Shown in pieces: positions 60,988-64,000 of a stretch of 64,000 bases of DNA. The DNA comes from Hyperoplus lanceolatus. Taxonomy: Eukaryota; Chordata; Actinopteri; Uranoscopiformes; Ammodytidae. The stretch lies in NCBI GenBank assembly GCA_026929865.2, contig CM049407.1, positions 13,532,001 through 13,596,000 on the forward strand. The letters are read 5' to 3'. Each line of letters starts with the position of its first letter. Positions within the stretch are counted from its first letter, which is position 1. A model generated the notes under the pieces. The model saw nothing but the letters and a program-made list of their open reading frames with translations, did not search any database and was not told the DNA's origin. A program made the position numbers and the translations under genes.

Positions 60988-62309
60988 ATGGCATTTGGGT
61001 TGGATTTTACTGGACCCAGCGTTTCTGAGATTGGTACTTTTTACTCGGGAAATTACTGGCTCGCCACTTGCCTGGACATGAACAACGAAGATGATTATGC
61101 ACAGGACTCCAGCAAAAGTAAACATCTTATTTTGTTAAAATTGTATTTTAAAACGGGTTTAGGGTATCATTGTAAGACAAAACAACGCATTCTCTCTTCC
61201 AGTAGGTCTATAGCCAAGTGTAGGCTACTCTCTATAAAGTTAGGTTTCAAGCCTTTGGTTTAGTCCCACATCATTTTTAGTCGTTCATCAAGTTCCTCAG
61301 GTAGCCTTAAGTTATGTTACTAGATTGTGTTTAATTCAATGTGAGATGTCCAAAAAGCTCGTAAATAACTAACATGACCTTTCCCTGCAGTGCATCGTGA
61401 TGCTCCACACAGGACGCGCTCTGACACGCATCGCCGCCGGAAGCGCATTACTTTCAGCAAGGCGCAGCTCAGCGTGTTGGAGAGGGCCTTCTCCATGACA
61501 AAGTATCCGGACATTAAAATGAAGGAGTCTCTTGCGTGCATAACTGGGCTACCGGAGTCTAAAATTCAGGTATGACGTGTTTCACAGTCAATCGTACCGT
61601 GCGTAATTTTGGCCTAATGCACACTCAGTATTTCATAAATATAGGCTAACCATTATTCATTCTTTTTTAACAGGTCTGGTTTCAAAATCGACGTGCACGA
61701 TATTTCAAGAGCAAGAAACAAACTAGGGATGTCCCCAAATACTCCACGGACAACCTCTATCCGCAGTTCAACTCTTCAACTCCGAGTCCACCCTTCACCC
61801 ACTTGGTTCCTTCTTTCTCTCCTCCTACTGCCAGCCTACCGTCCCCACCAGGCTACCCTGCTCTGAGTTTACCTCAGTCCACTAGGCACTCAACCATCAT
61901 GGGGAGTCCGGACATGTCCCTGCTCGCACCTACATCCCCTGTCTCCGCCGACCAAGCCTCACCCTGCTACCCACATGCTTTCACGGGAGGCAGTTACTAC
62001 CAAACAACAGACTTTACAGATTACTGCGATGACGCATTTCCACACAGCGGGCTGAGTGAGTGGGATTTGACAGAGGATTTAGAGGCTTTCCTCGGAGGCG
62101 CGCAGGGATCCCAATCTGTGGGTAGCCGCTGCTCTGAAGTGGGACAGCCTGCACCAAAGGAGATCAGCGTCCACAGTCAGCTGGAACACCAGGGCTTCAC
62201 TGGCGAGACCATGGACGACCTGTCCGACCTGTGCTTTCAGAACGTAGGCGACTTCAATCTGTCGGATTTGGACATTTCTGCGGCAATGATTGACTATATT
62301 TTGGGCTAA
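60988..62309 (+). CDS. sebox: Paired-class homeobox protein, SEBOX/Mix-like
   Basis: Three exons: 60988-61117, 61391-61569, 61674-62309; GT-AG, phase-consistent, 314 aa. The homeodomain (about 60-119) shows [19 protein letters not shown] in helix 1, [20 protein letters not shown], and [13 protein letters not shown] in helix 3. It has Gln at position 50 and an intron between positions 46 and 47, both usual for PRD-class genes. The RRKR-TFSK-QL-LERAF match is best with SEBOX (zebrafish mezzo), a Nodal-responsive mesendoderm factor. Mix/Bon and Mxtx proteins are the alternatives. The C-terminal half is Pro/Ser-rich, then acidic ([19 protein letters not shown]-poor [20 protein letters not shown]), fitting a transactivation domain. 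A TATA box and an AATAAA at 62460-62465 frame the gene. There is no octapeptide or paired domain. Confidence 0.8.
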
Positions 62310-62459
62310 CTCTGCTTTTTGGGAGAAAGTTGTATTTAAGACCAGACTGTAAATAGGCTACTAGAAAGGCCTAGAGTATTTATGGTGAGATTGCCTCATG
62401 TGTATAGGCTACAATATATAGTATATAATATATATATATATATATAAATGAACATTACA

Positions 62460-62465
62460 AATAAA
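62460..62465 (+). terminator. Polyadenylation signal of the homeobox gene
   Basis: AATAAA 151 bp after the stop codon, following a TA-rich stretch (62412-62447). Confidence 0.6.
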
Positions 62466-62538
62466 ACACATTTCTATGATATACCAATGATGTGTCTATT
62501 TAATTGATATTGTCTTCTGATAATTCCGGCCGTCACGC

Positions 62539-62612
62539 GGCGCCGTGGCTTAGATGGTTAAAGCGCCTGTCTAGTAAACAGGAGATCCTGAGTTCGAATC
62601 TCAGCGGTGCCT
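62539..62612 (+). tRNA. tRNA-Thr (anticodon AGT)
   Basis: A 74-nt cloverleaf. Acceptor stem GGCGCCG pairs with CGGTGCC (one G-T pair), discriminator T. The D arm holds TGGCTTAGATGGTTAA (A box), the anticodon stem CCTGT/ACAGG has loop CTAGTAA with anticodon AGT, and the T arm has GTTCGAATC (B box). A TTTT terminator (62612-62615) for RNA polymerase III follows directly. No intron. It is almost the vertebrate consensus, so probably functional. Confidence 0.95.
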
Positions 62613-63362
62613 TTTACGTGTGTTCATTGAATCTGGTTACATGCAGTGAGTTGGAACTGTTTGAAACCTTGTTAACGTTACGACAAAATATATTTACGCT
62701 AGTAGCCGGAAGTGACTTTCCGTTTTTAATTCAATGGTCTTAAATCGTGTTGCTTTTAAATTAACATTCCGGTGTTAGGCCTGCATGTGTTTTTATCCTT
62801 TTTAGGTAACAGTGAACTGGAATATCATTAGGATGTCTGGTCTTTTCACGGTGCAAGCAATGAAATTAGTCACGGTGCTACTCGCAAGCAGCTGTATGAA
62901 TGAACCTTTTATATACTATCTATGGAATGAACACATATGACGTCATGTTCGCCATGGGTTCGAAGGTGACTCAGCCAATCAGTAGTCTTCTCCTTTAGGG
63001 TCGATGTCGGTGAACAAATCTCAGACATAACTCAAACTACTTCACACCTTATATGGGCCACTGTCTATTTTTCATACAGAGAAAATACTTTTAAAACCAA
63101 AAATAAAACAAATGGAATCCACAGAAAAAGTCATGTTGGCCGAGTAGCCTATTGTATCTGCCTATAGGCTATTGGTTGCGTGGCTTGTTACAGGACCGAC
63201 AAATGCATCAGCCATTTTATAAGTGATGTGAGCATTACATGAAGTCCGACGGTGAATGCTGTAAAGTATGTAATTTTATTTCGGTTTGTAGTGTCTCCAC
63301 TGCAGTCTTTTGTCCAGCAGAAGGCGCCCCTCTTTCAAATGAACACAGACTGAGGAAACAAT
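62613..63362. other. Downstream of the tRNA gene; no gene seen
   Basis: No supported gene. Mixed sequence without obvious repeats. Confidence 0.45.
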
Positions 63363-63931
63363 GGCTGTATCCCATTACAGAGACCGTCTCCATGGTAGGA
63401 CGCGGTCTCGCGGTCTATGAAGGCTATAGCCTATGAAGGCCGATTCGAAGGCCGAACCAGGGCCGAACGAGCGTTGTTAAACAGGACGGTCTCCGCAGGT
63501 CTCCGTTTACGAGCATTTCCGGTTTGCTTAACAAGCCGTTACCTTGCGTGAGGACTCACCGCTCCTGTGCTGCCTGCCTGGAAAAAAGAAAAAGAAGTTG
63601 CCTACCAGACGAAAAGAAAAAAAAGTACAAGAAAAAAAGAAAGGAAGATAAAAGTTAAGAAGATGCAGCAACACGTTGCTGTTTTGTTATTTTTTATTTT
63701 ATTGTATGCCATCTCTGAAAAAAACGCAATGAATCATGGGATATGTTGGGCTGCGAAGGATACATCTGATGCAGCCTTCAAAACCGTGAAACGAAGGCTG
63801 CATTTCACGGCTGCATATGAGGAGCCTTGCAAGGAGCCTTGCAAATGGAACAACCTTTGCGCGCCGCTATGACACAATCGGTCTTCAAATGCAGCCTTCA
63901 TAGACTGCAACCCCTGAATTGAGATACAGCC
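63363..63931. mobile_element. Inverted-repeat element near the window end
   Basis: The termini GGCTGTATCCCATTACAG (63363) and, read inward from 63931, GGCTGTATCTCAATTCAG match. Inside are several direct or inverted words (GAAGGCCGA..., GCAGCCTTCA; a GGAGCCTTGCAA doublet at 63821-63844). The 101-codon frame across it shows only low-complexity K-rich sequence. Non-autonomous; superfamily and target duplication unclear. Confidence 0.6.
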
Positions 63932-64000
63932 AAGGTCAGCACAGGGTCACAGAGGTCACAGTGCATTGCAACAATCCTTTATTCCTGTAGGGGCCCTGAG

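Overview
The window is vertebrate nuclear DNA, almost certainly from a percomorph-type teleost fish. The evidence is short GT-AG exons of recognisable vertebrate genes, long (CA)n, (GATA)n and (TTTC)n microsatellites, and a dense mix of fish-type LINEs, Tc1-like elements and short inverted-repeat DNA elements. There are no prokaryotic features.

Layout. crcp (RNA polymerase III subunit RPC9), minus strand, six coding exons, 3941-10208; its intron 5 carries a fold-back Tc1-like element with a second element nested inside. A FAM111-like serine protease gene, minus strand, three coding exons, 11660-14114. A transposon-rich block, 15000-21400, made of pieces of RNase-H-bearing LINEs cut up by DNA elements. 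asl (argininosuccinate lyase), plus strand, 16 exons, 21940-26989. A ca4-like GPI-anchored carbonic anhydrase, minus strand, eight exons, 28354-33772. A nearly complete L2/CR1-type LINE with both ORFs open, about 34600-39466. aldh3a2 (fatty aldehyde dehydrogenase), minus strand, ten exons, 40557-49357, with two possible C-termini. A long gene-poor stretch with several inverted-repeat elements and a truncated LINE reverse transcriptase (51048-58945). A sebox/mix-like paired-class homeobox gene, plus strand, three exons, 60988-62309. A tRNA-Thr(AGT) gene at 62539-62612, and a last inverted-repeat element at 63363-63931.

Exon boundaries were worked out by hand from reading phase, splice consensus and family similarity. 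The assembled lengths fit the families: CRCP 147 aa, ASL 465 aa, CA4-like 307 aa, ALDH3A2 489 aa, SEBOX-like 314 aa, FAM111-like about 707 aa. The genes do not form one pathway; they are neighbours. asl and crcp are also neighbours in human (7q11.21), so that pair looks like conserved linkage, here with a FAM111-like gene and transposons between them.

I found no convincing new multi-gene system. The most interesting points are a read-through versus spliced C-terminus in aldh3a2 that resembles the ER/peroxisome isoform choice of the human gene, (TG)n tracts directly in front of two asl splice acceptors, the fold-back Tc1 with its nested TTAA element, a LINE with both ORFs open, and an unusually large set of TTAA-bordered inverted-repeat elements.
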